Below are positions 10,422-22,335 of a stretch of DNA of 64,000 bases, in pieces. Positions within the stretch are counted from its first letter, which is position 1, and each line of letters begins with the position of its first letter. The notes under the pieces were generated by a model. It worked only from the letters and a program-made list of their open reading frames with translations, searched no databases and was not told the DNA's origin. The translations under genes and the position numbers were made by a program. This stretch comes from Lithodes maja (lineage: Eukaryota; Arthropoda; Malacostraca; Decapoda; Lithodidae). The DNA is taken from positions 36,426 to 100,425 of the forward strand of contig JBAKBP010007390.1 in the NCBI GenBank assembly GCA_037953745.1, in the 5' to 3' direction.

Positions 10422-11997
10422 TTACAATTGTCCCGTCCCGATCATGGATCGCCACAACTGGGAGGAACCCAAAGCAGCCCGACGTGACGGCCTCTGAGGG
10501 GTATCACCTCGGTCCGCTCCAGTAGCAGGAAGGATATTATCAGAGTTCGGCTTGCTGTCGCCATCCACTACCTCTAAATCTATCTCTAGTGGGTATAGCT
10601 TAACCACCGGTCAGGTGGTCAAACCGGCTCCTGTGTTTACCTGAACTACCCTACATTCGTGGTCAGGACCATGAAGAAGTTTCATTATCCGACCTATACG
10701 CCAAAAAAGTCGGGGGCCGTCATCATGTACTAGAACGACGTCCCCAACTTGCGGCGATGCTATCCTTCTTTTTACCATTAAGTGACGATGTTGCTCCCTG
10801 AGTGATATTAGATAATCAGTGCTCCACCTTTTCCACAGGTCGTGTGAGAGTTTCGTTACATATTGGAAGCGTTGGTTGATGGAATCGTTGTTACGCCACG
10901 TCGTGTCCTTGAGATCTTCATCCGTCCCTTCTCGCCTTGGAAAGCTTCTGATCCGCCTCCCATGAACCAGTTGTGAAGGAGTGATGGGTAGAGGGTCTTC
11001 AAGATCACTGTAGCTGTAGCCAAGCGGGCGATCATTGACTGTGGCCTCGAGCTTCAGTAATACCGTATTCAGTTCCTCTGTGGTAATCAATGCTCGACCC
11101 AGTACCTTCTTCAAGCCAGCCTTTAGGATGCCAATGACCCGTTCCCATATGGCACCGAACCATGGCGCCCTGGCCAGTATAAACCGCCACTCGTACTTGA
11201 ATTCCGCTAGAGTACCTTTTAACCTTGCATCATCTATCAACTCCCGTAATGTACTGGCTCCGCTAACAAATGTGGTTGCATTATCACTCATCATAATCTC
11301 AGGGTAACCCCTCCTGCTACTAAACCTACGGAACGGATACAAAAATGATTCGCAGGAGAGGTTAGACACCGTCTCTACATGGACCGCTCTAGTAACTGCA
11401 CAGGTGAATAAGACTACATATAATTTACTTACAGTACCCCCCTTCTCTTTTACTGGCAAGGCACCTGTGTAGTCAACCCCAGTTACCTGGAAAGGACTCA
11501 CTTCCTGAACCCTAAACTCTGGCAATGGAGGGGCCTGTACAGCACGGTATAATGTACCTTGCAATCTCTTGCAGATGATACATCCCCTTAAGGCTTTCTT
11601 TACTACCTGTCTAATCTTGGGGATCCACCATCTTTGCCTTATGTAATTTACAACATAACTAACACCACTATGGTTACACACTTTGTGGCAGTAATTTACT
11701 AAGGAGAGTGGCTATACGATGTTTATTAGGGATAAGGATAGGGTACTTGGTGCTATCATGTAAAGCTGAAAAGTGTAGCCTACCTCTACAGCATATCATG
11801 CCTCCCTCCATATAGAGGCCTAACTGCTTCACTATATATATTGCTTGGTGTGCCCTGTCCTTTTGACAAATAGTGGTGTTCCTCAGAGTAAGCTTCTCTC
11901 TGAGCTACCTTAATCATGGCTGACTCTGCTGCTCTTAATTCCGGCACCGTCAGGTATGCCGGTTTTGCCTGATAGTTCCCTTGTGTCTTCTCTTTAA
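10422..11997 (-). pseudogene. BEL/Pao integrase (minus element)
   Basis: Retroviral-type integrase that would insert element cDNA. The long frame 11681-10611 shows the catalytic D (GVDYTGALPV), second D (MSDNATTF) and E (WERVIGILKAG), i.e. a complete D,D,E set. It is preceded by a zinc-domain remnant (GCIICKRLQG). A frameshift near 10610 moves the C-terminal tail (VKLYPLEIDLE) into another frame ending at 10422. Upstream, 12079-11786 encodes the Pao linker (YLTVPELRAAESAM), which is split from its N-terminal neighbour by family A copy 2. The D,D,E residues are intact but the ORF is broken. Confidence 0.85.
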
Positions 11998-12596
11998 CCT
12001 CTGAAGTGCGCATGGGGGGTATCAGACACCTCTGCCTGTGCGCACATAGTTGAGCTGTTTCCATCACTAAAATATTCATTTTATCATAAATAGCATTAAT
12101 ACTTCTCCATATGCGCCTATTATAGGTTGATTATAAAGGTATTAACCTGTTACAACAATAAAACAAGTGGAAACAGCGTTTGGATGGTCAAAATCGGCGA
12201 TACAGGCCGGGAGTTACATAATGTATGGCTGAGGCAACCTCCTTTCCTGCCACTTTTCCCCAAGGCTGGAGAGACACTGTCGATCGATACTCTCTCTCTC
12301 TCTCTCTCTTGCACTCGCTTGCTAACAGTGATGACAATGCCCTGCTTGCAACTCGCTAATGTTAGCACGAAAATATACAAATATACCACAGAATAAGGGA
12401 ATAACAGGGAAAATAGGTGATAACTGAAGGAGGGGAGGAAAGTGGGGAAGGAGGGGAGGTAGAGGAGTGATATTTTGCATGGCCCAGGGGCATAAAATTG
12501 TAAGTGTTTAAAAAAAAAAAAAAAAATCCCTGACTCTTAAGAGTCTTCCCGCAGTCCGCCGGGGGAACTCTTAAGAGTCTTCCAGCAGTTCCCGGG
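11998..12596 (-). repeat. TTAA-flanked repeat family A, copy 2
   Basis: Inverse orientation of copies 1, 3 and 4. TTAA at 11994-11997 and 12597-12600. It has the same ends (CCTCTGAAGTGCGC and GCAGTTCCCGGG), a TC microsatellite and a short A tract (about 17) where other copies have long T tracts. It sits inside the BEL coding region. Removing it with one TTAA makes the flanking frames (ending LRFIMTL, resuming KEKTQG) continuous, so the insertion was precise. Confidence 0.88.
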
Positions 12597-12969
12597 TTAA
12601 GAGTCATAATAAACCTAAGGACCAATGCCATTACATGCCATGACTTCATATATGAGCCATACCGGTCCCAATTCAATATGGCAGTACGGGCAACCGGTAC
12701 CGGCAATGACAGGGTTCCTTCTTGACTCATGTTCCAACCCACAGTGGTGTCCCCTCTTATTGAGCCCCCTATTGGGCCATGATCAGGCCATAGCAATTGG
12801 TGAGGTAGCCATGTGGGCCCTCCCCACCAAAGCGAAGAAGCAACTTAAGGACACATATGAAATCCCTCTGGTGACTAGATCACTGGGGTTGTCCTCTGTG
12901 GACACATAACGAAAATGAGCGTCGGGGACTAATGACTTTATCTCATCAACTCTATTTTGAACATAATAA

Positions 12970-13892
12970 ATCGTAGGCAGTGTCCACCAACCTTTAACCC
13001 GTACAGCCCCAGCGACGCTTCTGACGCGTCGGCGATGTATGTAACGCACAGCCCCAGAGACGCGTCTGACGCGTCACCCTAATTGCGCCGACCGTAACCT
13101 CAGGTGTAGCCACTCAAGAGGCTCAGATTTGTATGGGAACTGTGTACGTATCCCACGCAACCGGGCCGATGGTTGAAAACTCTCAAAGTCCACTGGCGTG
13201 CGCGTGAGCGCGCAATAACCTGGTTTTTTGGGGTAATTGCCTTCAATTTTTTACTCTTGTAAAATACGTTTTCGGGGGCTCTGTAGGACCATTCTTTAAG
13301 CTTTTTGAGCGGTTTTTCCGTGGTTTTCCTTCATTCCTAACCCATTCGCTATTGTTTCTGGAATAAAACCATTTTTTGAAAACCGGCCGGGTCTCTGGGA
13401 ACAAACATTACAAAACTAGCCGGGGCTCCACGGTTAACTGTCTTCGTGGTGCGATGTATAAGGTGTTGATTTTCGGGTGTGAGCATCTGGGTTCGAGTCC
13501 ACGGACTGCCACATGTGTTTGTAAATTTCATTAATCGATTTTAGGAGTATTGTTGGTTGTTGGAAGAACATAATAATTGATATTGGTTCAGGAGTAATTT
13601 ATCGAGAGGACTTCCCTAAGTGTTAAGGCCCCATTAATTGCTCTTTCCATTCACATATGCATAGCCTACGTGAGTTGCAGTTGGGATGTGTGTACATGCT
13701 TAGATTGATATGCAGGATTCGAAGTTGCATAATAAATCGTAGGCAGTGTCCACCAACCTTTAACTGTCTTCGTGGTGCGATGTATAAGGTGTTGATTTTC
13801 GGTGTGAGCATCCTGGGTTCGAGTCCACGGACTGCCACATGTGTTTGTAAATTTCATTAATCGATTTTAGGAGTATTGTTGGTTGTTGGAAG
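12970..13892 (+). mobile_element. Composite of two directly repeated tRNA-derived SINE units around a 170-bp spacer
   Basis: Both outer edges carry the same 11-bp GAACATAATAA (12959-12969 and 13893-13903). Unit 2 (13736-13892, 157 bp) and unit 1 (12970-12997 plus 13438-13566, also 157 bp once the TTAA insert is removed) are nearly identical. Each has a B-box GGTTCGAGTCC (13816-13826 in unit 2) followed by CACGGACTGCCAC, a tRNA-like 3' half. ACATAATAA-like strings also border the spacer. The result resembles two SINEs using the same target, or a small element with terminal direct repeats. Confidence 0.7.
12998..13433. repeat. TTAA-type inverted-repeat element (MITE B)
   Basis: Perfect TTAA on both sides (12994-12997 and 13434-13437). 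It begins CCCGTACAGCCCCAGC and ends GCCGGGGCTCCACGG, inverted and imperfect. It interrupts SINE unit 1 exactly at a TTAA that is single in unit 2, a clear empty-site comparison. No coding capacity; piggyBac-like by target and CCC ends. Confidence 0.85.
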
Positions 13893-14666
13893 GAACATAA
13901 TAATATATAGGCAAAATCTTTTTACTAGACAACCAGCATAGGGTGATCTGGCTGTCCGACCAGAGGTGTACATTCTCTATAATCAGCTCGTCCGCGTAGG
14001 CCTCACATAATTATATAACATGCGAGACGAGCTGCGAGAAGAACAGCAGTCAACTCCATCTTAGGTATGGTGAGGGACGGACTTAATAGGCACCACCTTA
14101 GCTTTGGCCATTACTAACCTACTCACCTCATCACCAACCGCATAGGCCGCTATACCATATGCTACTGAGCTAGCGTCACTAAATAGGTGCAGCGTAACCC
14201 TCTTAGAATTAGTGACCTGACGGGGAAACATGATACCTGTACTATCTATCATATCTTCATAAATACCCTGCCAGTTAGCTCTCATGTCATCTGGAATGGG
14301 GACATCCCACCCACACTCTAATCTCCACAAGTCCTGTACGAACCTCCGCGCCCGGATGGTTACCGGTAGCAACACTCCTAGAGGATCGAAAACACTCGCG
14401 GTTAGACTTAGAGCCTTGCGTTTTGTAACCAATGCAGGGCTACTTCCGCGGAAATTAACCTGTAACATATCCTTATCAGTTAGCCACTCAACGCCAAGTA
14501 CCTTAATCCCGTCTTGTTTGGCGGAAGCTATACCCTTCAGGTGCAACAGTTCCCGCAAACTCTCATTATTTGTGACCTACTCACGTAAAGACAGGTTAGC
14601 ACTGGAAAATATTCTACGGGCATCCCAACATTTTTGTTGCAAATCACTTACATCATCACCAGTCCC

Positions 14667-15628
14667 CTATAAGTTACCAATATACAACCCCCTTTTTAGC
14701 TTATTAACTACTTCACTATTCTCCTGTATCATAGACAGGTGTTTTTGAATGGTAGCATTAAGGAGGAACTGGGAACAGGTGGCCCCGAACAGGACTGCAC
14801 GGAACCGGTAGACAATGTAAGGACTTGCAACATCCAAGGGATCAACGGGCCACAGAAACCTAGTAGCATCCCTATCCTTCTCACTCAACCCCACCATGAG
14901 AAATGCTTTCTCAATATCACTCACCCAGGCAATTTGATGGCATCTAAAGCGCAGAAGCACCTGGGTTAGGTCAGCCACTAGCGATGGACCTGTATGGAGA
15001 CAGTCATTCAGACTGAATGCCTTCTCGTCCATCCTAGCCGAACAGTCAAACACTATCCGTACAGGCGTAGTAACACTATCCTTGGTAATACCATGGTGAG
15101 CTAAGTAGTGAATGGGATGACCAGCTTGATTCCTGTTTTCTACCCTTTCAATAAACCCCCTTGCTATCTGATTATCCAGAACCTTTGTATACTGTTGACA
15201 GTAGTTGGGATCCTTTATAAACTTACGCTGCAAGCTCTCATTCTGCCCAGGGCTAACTTAAAGTTATCAGGTAATTTATCTATGTTATCTCTCCACGGCA
15301 GTTCCACTATATACTGTCCCTGTGCTTCGGAATACTGTACCGTTTCAGAAAATCTATTTAAGACTTTCTCCCCACCCTTACCAGTCTCATTAGGACTTAT
15401 ACCAATATGGTCCAAGTCCCATAGAGCTGTAAGATCCTTTAATTTTGGAGAATTCCTGCCAATATCTTCCTGTATCTCCACTAAAGGGTCTACTGCTAAC
15501 TTAAGAACAGTGACTAACTCCATCATGTGGTGATGGGCTGGTCTATCAGAGTGAGAGCTGAGCGATCTCTGCCATACCCATAGCTTACTCTGACTGTTCC
15601 TTTTACTTATATATCTTCTAGATCTCAA
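14667..15628 (-). pseudogene. BEL/Pao reverse transcriptase (minus element), catalytic Asp changed
   Basis: 15628-15215 carries LWDLDHIGISPNE and VELPWRDN, the Pao linker before RT. After a frameshift at about 15220-15235, 15233-14667 encodes TTPVRIVFDCSAR, WVSDIEKAFLMVGL (motif A) and FRAVLFGATCSQFLLNATI (motif B). The catalytic box reads LYIGNL followed by a stop, where the plus-strand relative has LYIDNL. The replaced aspartate, frameshift and stop make this RT inactive. Confidence 0.85.
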
Positions 15629-15827
15629 GTGACGGCGTCTTTTCCGTGGATCGACCTCCCTACTGCCAACCTAAAAGTTGGCAGATTGGGAACCAAAGCA
15701 TCACATTTTTCCCTTGCCCCTCAACTTTCCCTTCATAATTGCTGAGGGGCACAGGGCCTTGGGTGGGGCTTTGGTTTCTCGGGCGTTTCCGCGCCCTCCT
15801 CAGCTCCCTGCCTTAGAGTGGCTTCGG

Positions 15828-17349
15828 TCACCTGGGTTTTGTTAGTGGTAAGCAGGGAGGGTTTTGTGGAGGCTCTTTCTTGGCCTTGCTCGGGACCTTG
15901 GGGCTGTTCGGCCAGGCAGCCTGGGGAACAACAACAACAACAACAACAACATGGGTCTCTTCTATATCTGACTGATAAGTACCACTCAGTGCATAACTAT
16001 AAATTGTGGGTAACATAACTATACTTCCTTCCCTGACATAGCCTGAATGTACAAAGTGGTAATAAAAGTCTGCCCCAATCAGTAACCCTATCATATCTCC
16101 ATCAGTGATACCTGGATCGGCTAATTTGTAACCCCGAGCCTTGATAGCATTTACCTCCATCTCTAATCCTCTCCCTGGTTTGTATACTGGTAACTCCTCC
16201 ACCACAACGGCTCTCAATTTACGCACCCTTCTTCTGTTATGATAGGTTAACTCTACTATTTCATACTCAGTACTACCAAGTTTGGCTACCCCCAAAATGG
16301 GGATTGGGCCTGAGCATATAGATAGATAGACTACCAAGTGAGCCAGTAAATCCCTGGAGCCTTAGCTGTTCCTTACTGACCCTAACGTAATTAAGCTGCG
16401 ATAAAGCAGAGCGCAAGATGAAGGTACGTTGCGAACATTGGTCCAACAAAGCTCTTACTTTACTGGTATGACCGTTTCTGTTGGTCAAGGGAATCTGAAC
16501 GGTAGGCAACAACACTGCATTACGGCCCGAAGCCACAGCCATGGTCACTGTTGGTCCAGGGGCCACTGGTTGTCCAGTTTGTTCAAGGCGTGGCGTCGGA
16601 CACAAATAATTAAAATGTTTCTGTTGGCAGAATCGGCACGGCCTAATTTTAGGGTTAGTACACCCCTGGCTGCCATGTTCTGACGACAGGCACCCGACGC
16701 ACAATTTCAACTGCCTTGCTCTATTGGCCTTGGCGGGACTGTTTTTGTATTTTGCACACTTTGCCCAAAAATGTCCTGTCTTTAAACACAACTTACATCC
16801 ATACTTCTGCTTGGTATCGGGTTTCTGATACACTGCATATGCTGCTGTGGCGGTCGCCCCAAACTGTTCTAGTGGATTATGTCTACTTTCTAGATTGCAC
16901 ACTTCAGTCTTAAACACACGAACATATTCATCCACATCCAGCCAGTTGTCTTTTAATTCACGCTTAATCACTTCAGAGAGTGCACTAGGAAGTTTATTAT
17001 GCAACAATACTGCACACATTTCACTTACTGTTACATCCATAGAGCGTAATGACTCTAATGCACACTCAAATGACGCGGAAAAATCTTTCAGAGCACTGAC
17101 CTCCTGGCTAGGATGCGGGAGATTACACAGTTTCGCTATGTGAGCTGCTTTGATGCGATCCTTTTGACCATAACTGTTTTTCAGTATAGTGACCGCTGGT
17201 TCATAACTTGCAGCGACCAAACTAAACCCACTAACAATTTGTAGAGCCTCACCACTAAGTTGTCCCTTTAGATACGTAAATTTCTGAATGTCAGTTAAGT
17301 CTGTTTGGGAGTGAACACTACTTATACTTACTTTTGATGTGTTCGCCAC
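15828..17349 (-). pseudogene. BEL/Pao gag C-terminal half and A17 peptidase (minus element)
   Basis: The frame 17349-16273 starts inside the DUF1759-like gag domain (LTDIQKFTYLKGQLSGEAL). It then shows zinc knuckles (CKLCLKTGHFWAKC, CVGCLSSEHG, CRFCQQKHFNYLC) and the peptidase site ALLDQCSQRTF. A frameshift near 16300 leads to 16337-15828, with the second half of the Pao peptidase (KLADPGITD, LLIGADFYYHFV). An (AAC)n microsatellite at about 15929-15952 reads as a Val run and disrupts the end. The gag N-terminus is absent. At 15640-15830 is non-Pao sequence including the hairpin TGCCAAC/GTTGGCA (about 15662-15681). Confidence 0.85.
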
Positions 17350-18278
17350 TCTTCTAGCGGCACCAAGGAGCGCGGCGCCCCTCGTAATGGGTGGTGATTT
17401 TGGTGTAGTAGACTGTTTGAAGCGACAGCTCGCTCCCTCGCGAGGATGGGCTCGTCTGGCACTTTTTGAAGTTCGACATCGAGGGCTCTCTTGAAGTTGT
17501 CTAACGAGACGTCCCTCATGTCTCTTACTCGCCGTGGGAGTTTGTTGAAGAGACGTGGACCTCTGTGTGATAACCAGCCCTCTCGCAGAGAGCCCATAGC
17601 ACCCCTGTTATTCATCCGGGGGATTTCACATTCCCAGCCTCTCCTATCACTGAATTTCATGACTATCGGAGTACGTAGGTTTGGTACTAAACCCTCTGCG
17701 ATTTTCCACGTGTATATTATTAGGTAACGTTCTCTTCTACGTTCCAGCGAGTACAGATTCAGTGCTCTTAAACGCTCCCAGTAGTGTAGATGTTTTATCG
17801 AACTTATATGCGAAGTGAAATTTCTTTGTACACTCTCTAAGTAATTTATTTCACCTGCTTTGTATGGGGATGTTAATATGCTACAGTATTCAAGCCGCGG
17901 TAGCACTAGAGATTTGAAGAGCGTTATCATAGGTAATTCACCGCGTGTTTTAAATGTACGTAGAATCCAGCCCGTTAAATGTTTCGCAGCCGCAACTTTG
18001 ACCTGGTTATGTACTTTGAAACCCATATTTTCAGACATTAATACCCCAAGGTCTTTCACACTGTCTTTCCGTTCTATTATGTGGTTGGATTCTGTTAAGT
18101 AATTTGTAATTTCTTTAACGCCATTATTATATCCGTACCGTATTAATTGGAATTTTTCTTCATTGAATTGCATGTTGTTTTCCCTGGTCCACTGGAACAC
18201 TACATTCATGTCTTCCTGCAGTCGGCCCGTGTCCTCTTGTGTGTTTACTATCTTGCTTAATTTTGTGTCATCAGCAAA
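17343..18278 (-). pseudogene. LINE5: RT C-terminal half of a CR1/Jockey-like LINE
   Basis: The frame begins exactly at FADDTKLSKIV and continues with SVKDLGVLMSENMGFKVHNQ, LPRLEYCSILTSPYK, and FNKLPRRVRDMRDVSLDNFK near the end. This is the RT region from the catalytic box to the ORF2 terminus. No stops are seen across about 310 residues. The upstream part is missing because another LINE's (ATT)n tail joins at 18278. Downstream it abuts the truncated BEL gag near 17341. Confidence 0.8.
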
Positions 18279-21200
18279 ATAATAATAATAATAATAATAA
18301 TAATTCTTTATTCCAGACACATAAGATAGATACAGTATAAATACAGTACAACCTAATGGTCCATATCACATACACTTCTCGTCAGAGCACAGATAATAAT
18401 TATACACAAAGATATATTAATAAAGACACAATAAAATAAAAAATACAGTAGGCCTATTTACAGAATAGAGCACATATCACATTTTGTCACAATATAACAC
18501 AGATAGGCTAACTAAGGCTATTGCTCAATGTTGGTTAACACCTATTGCACAGATCATTGCTCATAGTTCAATTAGACCTATATATTACATTACATACTAT
18601 GTGTGCAGCAGCTTCTGCCAGTGAGATATATTACGGGATTCATAGATATGATCACTAGACCAAAGAGCTACAATCAGCGTGTTACTGGAGGATTGCAGTC
18701 GCTGCAAAAAGCTGTACACCAGTCTCCTGATGACAGCCCGACAGCACTGCACATCCAACAGTGTGCACACCATACTAGGCTTTCATATTTAGAGAGACCA
18801 ATGAACATCTTGAGTATATTATGATAGGATGTATACAGACATACTCGGGGTGGCTCTCTTATACTTCCACCACAAATGGGCCATGTACATAGAGGAACAA
18901 TATGTCCGGAACAAAGTGACTTTAGTTTCCCAATTACACATGTGGAATTTTCTCAAGATGGTGTTACCACGTAAATATAGCTGTCTGCACTGACGGCCGA
19001 TATCTGCATCATCTGAGCAATCGTTTGAGATAATGTGTCCCAGGTATTTTATTTTGTTTACTTCTTGAATAATTTGATTATTGAGTGAGAAATTTGGCAG
19101 TTTACTTTTATACAGTAATTTTGATCTAAATATAAGAACAGCACTTTTCAGTGGGTTGAATTTAACACAATGTTTACTACCAAAAGATTCACATATATCA
19201 AGAAGTTTGCTCAGACCCGCAGAAGACGGTGCAATAATGACCAGATCATCAGCATACATGAGATGGTTGATGATTTTATTCCCACCATAACATCCAATCT
19301 GCTCTTTATTCAATTTATCACTTAATTCATCCATATATACATTGAATAAGTAAGGTGAGCGAATACTACCCTGTCTCACTCCATTGGTTACTGTAAAGGA
19401 ATCCGAAATAATGTTACCCCATCTTACATTAAATGTTTGATTGGCGTACCAGTACTTCAAGATTCTCAGTATATAGGATGGCACTCCCCTTGTTGCTAAT
19501 TTATCAAACAGGATATTGTGGCAGACTGTCAAATGCCTTACTAGCATCAAGAAAGCATGCAAAAATAGAGCTGTTCATTTTGATGTACCCATCCACTAGC
19601 TCCTTCAGAGTGTAGATGCACTGGTCCGTACCATGATTCTTTTTAAAACCAAATTGATTACTATTAGTTGAGATATACACTGAAATTCTGTCTAAAATGA
19701 TTAACTCTAGTATCTTACTTACAATACTGGCAAGGGCAATAGGTCTATAGTTGTCTTTTGATGTAATTTTGCCAGCCTTGTCTTTAATTACTGGTGTCAA
19801 GGTAACGGACATCATAGATTCTGGTAGGAAACCATGGATTAGAAAGCTGGTAAAGCAACTGCTGAGTTTCTCCAAGAGGAGAGTGGAGGAGTACTTCAAA
19901 TGTTCAGCATATATACCATCAAAATCACAGGATTTGTTAGCATCTAGCCTACTTATTGCAGCCTTGATTTTTTCACTTGTAACTTTAATTGTGTCATATT
20001 TTTCTTCTTTGTTACACTCTGTTGTAGCAGCAATGGTATTTCCTTGGTGCCCAACAGAGTTAAACAAAGTTTGGTAATGTGTTTTCCAAAGATTGGCTAT
20101 GTTATTAGTACCAGAGATCCCATCTACACTAACGGGTAGAGGTGTGCAGCTATTATGCATTTTTGTAATATCCTTCCAGAAGGCCATGTGTCTTTGCTAG
20201 CAAAGTTTTTGGCCAATGCTTCATTTCTTCTTACATTTTCATTATTTTTTATATATCTGATTGCATACTTGCATCTAGCCTTTAGTCTGGTGAACATGTC
20301 AAAAATGGGTCCCTGTCTCGGTTTGTTATGATCCAGCCATACACTACGAGCATCTCGGGATGCCTGGTATATTTCTGAAACATGGTCATTCCACCCAGGT
20401 TTGTTAAAAAAAAAAAAAAAAAAAATAATTTTTGTTATGCTTGTGAAATACTATGTCACTAGCCTTAGTAAGACAAGATATAATATTATTGTACAGCTTG
20501 CTGACCTCTTCTCGATGACTAGCATTAACACAATTGGGGTCTTCACAGGTAATGGCATCCTCACTGCCAGGATCAAGCTCAGAAAGGAGAGTGTGTGTTA
20601 AAGTGCAAAATTGCTCACACTCCTCCTCGTCAAGCCCGCCCCATGGCAGTTTTGGATTTACACTATTGTTTGACTGGGTTAATTCTGGCGCTCTTTCCAA
20701 ACTAGCTGTTAAGGTCAATGGGATATGATCTTCATCTGTATATGTATACTGAATTTCCATATTTGTTATCATATCATGGAAATCAGCACTAGCTACGGTA
20801 TGATCTAGCCAAGACGTTGAGCCCCATGCTGCACTGACACATGTGTAACTACTATGAGGGAGCATGAGCTGAGAAGAGATAATTAGATCATGCTCACCAC
20901 AGAAGTTATTCATATGACTAGCAAACAGAGAGTTACTCATGTCCTTCAGATTAGCATTCCAGTCCCCTATTACAGAGTAGCAGGTGGTATTTAGTTCTTG
21001 TAAAAGAGCACTTAGCTCTCCAAGGCATTCCAGGTATTGTTCTTCATGTTCATTACATTGGTAGGGCAAGTACACACTAAGAATAACTACTTTCCGTTGG
21101 ATATCTTCTATTTCTATACCTGTACACCATGGTAAATTTGTTACAAGTGGTTTAACCCGGCTGTCTAAAGAGTCCCTCCACAAAATAGCTACTCCTCCCG

Positions 21201-21697
21201 GTGGATGACCTGCTACTAGACCATCCATAGCATCGGTTGTCGAGACCCCAAACCCATGAAAATTATCACAGATAGTACTGAGGTTACCCAAATCCTGTTT
21301 AAAATACCAAGTCTCCTGCAGGCACACAATATCACTGGTATTAAATACGTCTACTACATCAGGGCGTAGGAGAAGCCCTCTGTTGGTTTTAGGGAGCCCC
21401 CTACAGTTATAAGTAGCAATACGCAAATTGTTGGGAGATGAAGTAGACTTTATATCCATGATTAAGAGTTGTTGGGAGGGTGGGTTACCGTAGTTATAGA
21501 GTCCTCATTTGTTGGTACCGGTACCGGTACCTGTGCCCTACGTTCTCTCCACCAGTACACCGATGCTTCCTCTGGCCAAAGTTCTTCATCCATAAACACC
21601 TCGGGATTTGGACACTCACAGTTTATTCTGAATGAAATATATGTGTGCCTATCAGACCAGGGAATAATTGGTTCAACATCCATACTAAGACTGAGTT
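18279..21697 (-). pseudogene. LINE1: endonuclease/RT LINE with (ATT)n tail, frameshifted
   Basis: The 3' tail is (ATT)n at 18280-18303. From the 5' side: an ORF1 C-terminus (about 21690-21465, FMDEELWPEEASVYWW); ORF2 starting near 21459 with an apurinic-type endonuclease (ATYNCRGL, CLQETWY, GDWNANL, SWLDHTV, DEDHIPLTL); then a 20-base A/T homopolymer (20406-20425) that breaks the frame. RT follows in 20187-19504 (DNYRPIALASIVSK, CFLDASKAFD) and, after another frame change near 19550, 19562-18819 (NGVRQGSIRSPYLFNVY, HLMYADDLVI, KYLGHIIS). All catalytic boxes are visible, but at least two frame breaks inactivate it. The exact clade is not resolved. Confidence 0.85.
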
Positions 21698-22325
21698 TAT
21701 TCTTACAGTTTCTTACAGTAGATCCTCTGGAAAAAGGCAAACTATGCCTGTGTATCCAGCTCAGTACCAGTACTTGCACTGCTGCGGTCGTTCACGGTGT
21801 TGGCGGCGGCGGTAGCAGACGCAACATTTTTACTATTCTGTATTTTTGTTTTATAATCAAACTTCAAATCTTGTCTTCCCCATGCTTTATCAAGATTACT
21901 TTCAAACTCCCTTATTGATTCGGAATCGACTACATACTGGGGCAGTGCGTTCCACTCATTTACCACTCTATCACAAAATGAGTTCTTTGCCTTCTCAAGC
22001 CTATTTCTTTCTTTGTAAATTTTCTTAGAGTGTCCTCTCGTTCTTGTTCCCTCCCGCATCAAGAAGATACCTTCACACACATCCTCATCGTACTTTCCTG
22101 ACACTATCTTAAAAGTCTCTATCATATCCCCTCTCTTTCTCCTATATGCCAGTGTCGGAAGCCCCAGTGTCCTCAACCTCTGCTCATAGCCCGCGTTCTT
22201 CAACGTTGGTACCAGCTTGCTAGCTCTCCTCTGCACTTTCTCCACTGCTTCTATATCCTTTACCATATATGGAGCCCACACCTGGTTTGCATATTCCAGG
22301 TGCGGCCTAACCAGCGCTGTACATA
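21698..22325 (-). pseudogene. LINE3 ORF2 C-terminus, downstream of the nested LINE
   Basis: This is the minus-strand continuation of the ORF at 26743-28929, separated by the plus-strand CR1/L2 LINE. It encodes VWAPYMVKDIEAVEKVQRRA, TLGLPTLAYRRKRGDMIE, NEWNALPQYVVDSESIREFE and stops at about 21742. The 3' end carries a short repeated tail (TGTAAGAAACTGTAAGAA). A second, uninterrupted copy of the same region lies at 52546-53558. Confidence 0.88.
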
Positions 22326-22335
22326 CAAAAAAAAC

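Larger units (their letters stand above)
12601..14560 (-). pseudogene. BEL/Pao RNaseH and connection region, split by a SINE composite
   Basis: Segment 14558-14061 encodes VLGVEWLTDKDMLQV, FDPLGVLLPVTIRARRF and the RNaseH string FSDASSVAYGIAAY, then MAKAKVVPIKS. Near 13975-13905 come WSDSQITLCWL and KKILPIYY. After the insertion, 12958-12860 gives NRVDEIKSLVPDAHFRYVS and ENPSDLVTRGISY. In order, these are the RNaseH and tether segments of Pao pol. Frameshifts and stops occur on both sides, so the region is non-functional. Confidence 0.82.
10422..17341 (-). mobile_element. Decayed BEL/Pao LTR retrotransposon, internal region
   Basis: On the minus strand the order is gag (partial), A17-type peptidase, RT, RNaseH, integrase, the Pao arrangement. 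The gag N-terminus and the 5' LTR are missing: the sequence joins a LINE end near 17341. It contains several frameshifts and stops, plus two insertions: TTAA family A copy 2 (11998-12596) and a SINE composite (12970-13892). The protein strings parallel the plus-strand BEL element at 52418-62186 but are clearly diverged, so this is a different, older family member. Confidence 0.9.

Noticed and set aside
13438..13530. Possible tRNA genes (two B boxes at 13438-13530 and 13750-13840)
   Set aside because: They are repeated units within a transposed composite, and no full cloverleaf could be drawn confidently.
22300..22335. Twelve extra N-terminal residues of the LINE ORF
   Set aside because: These bases are antisense LINE3 sequence outside the target duplication; the element's own ATG is at 22336.
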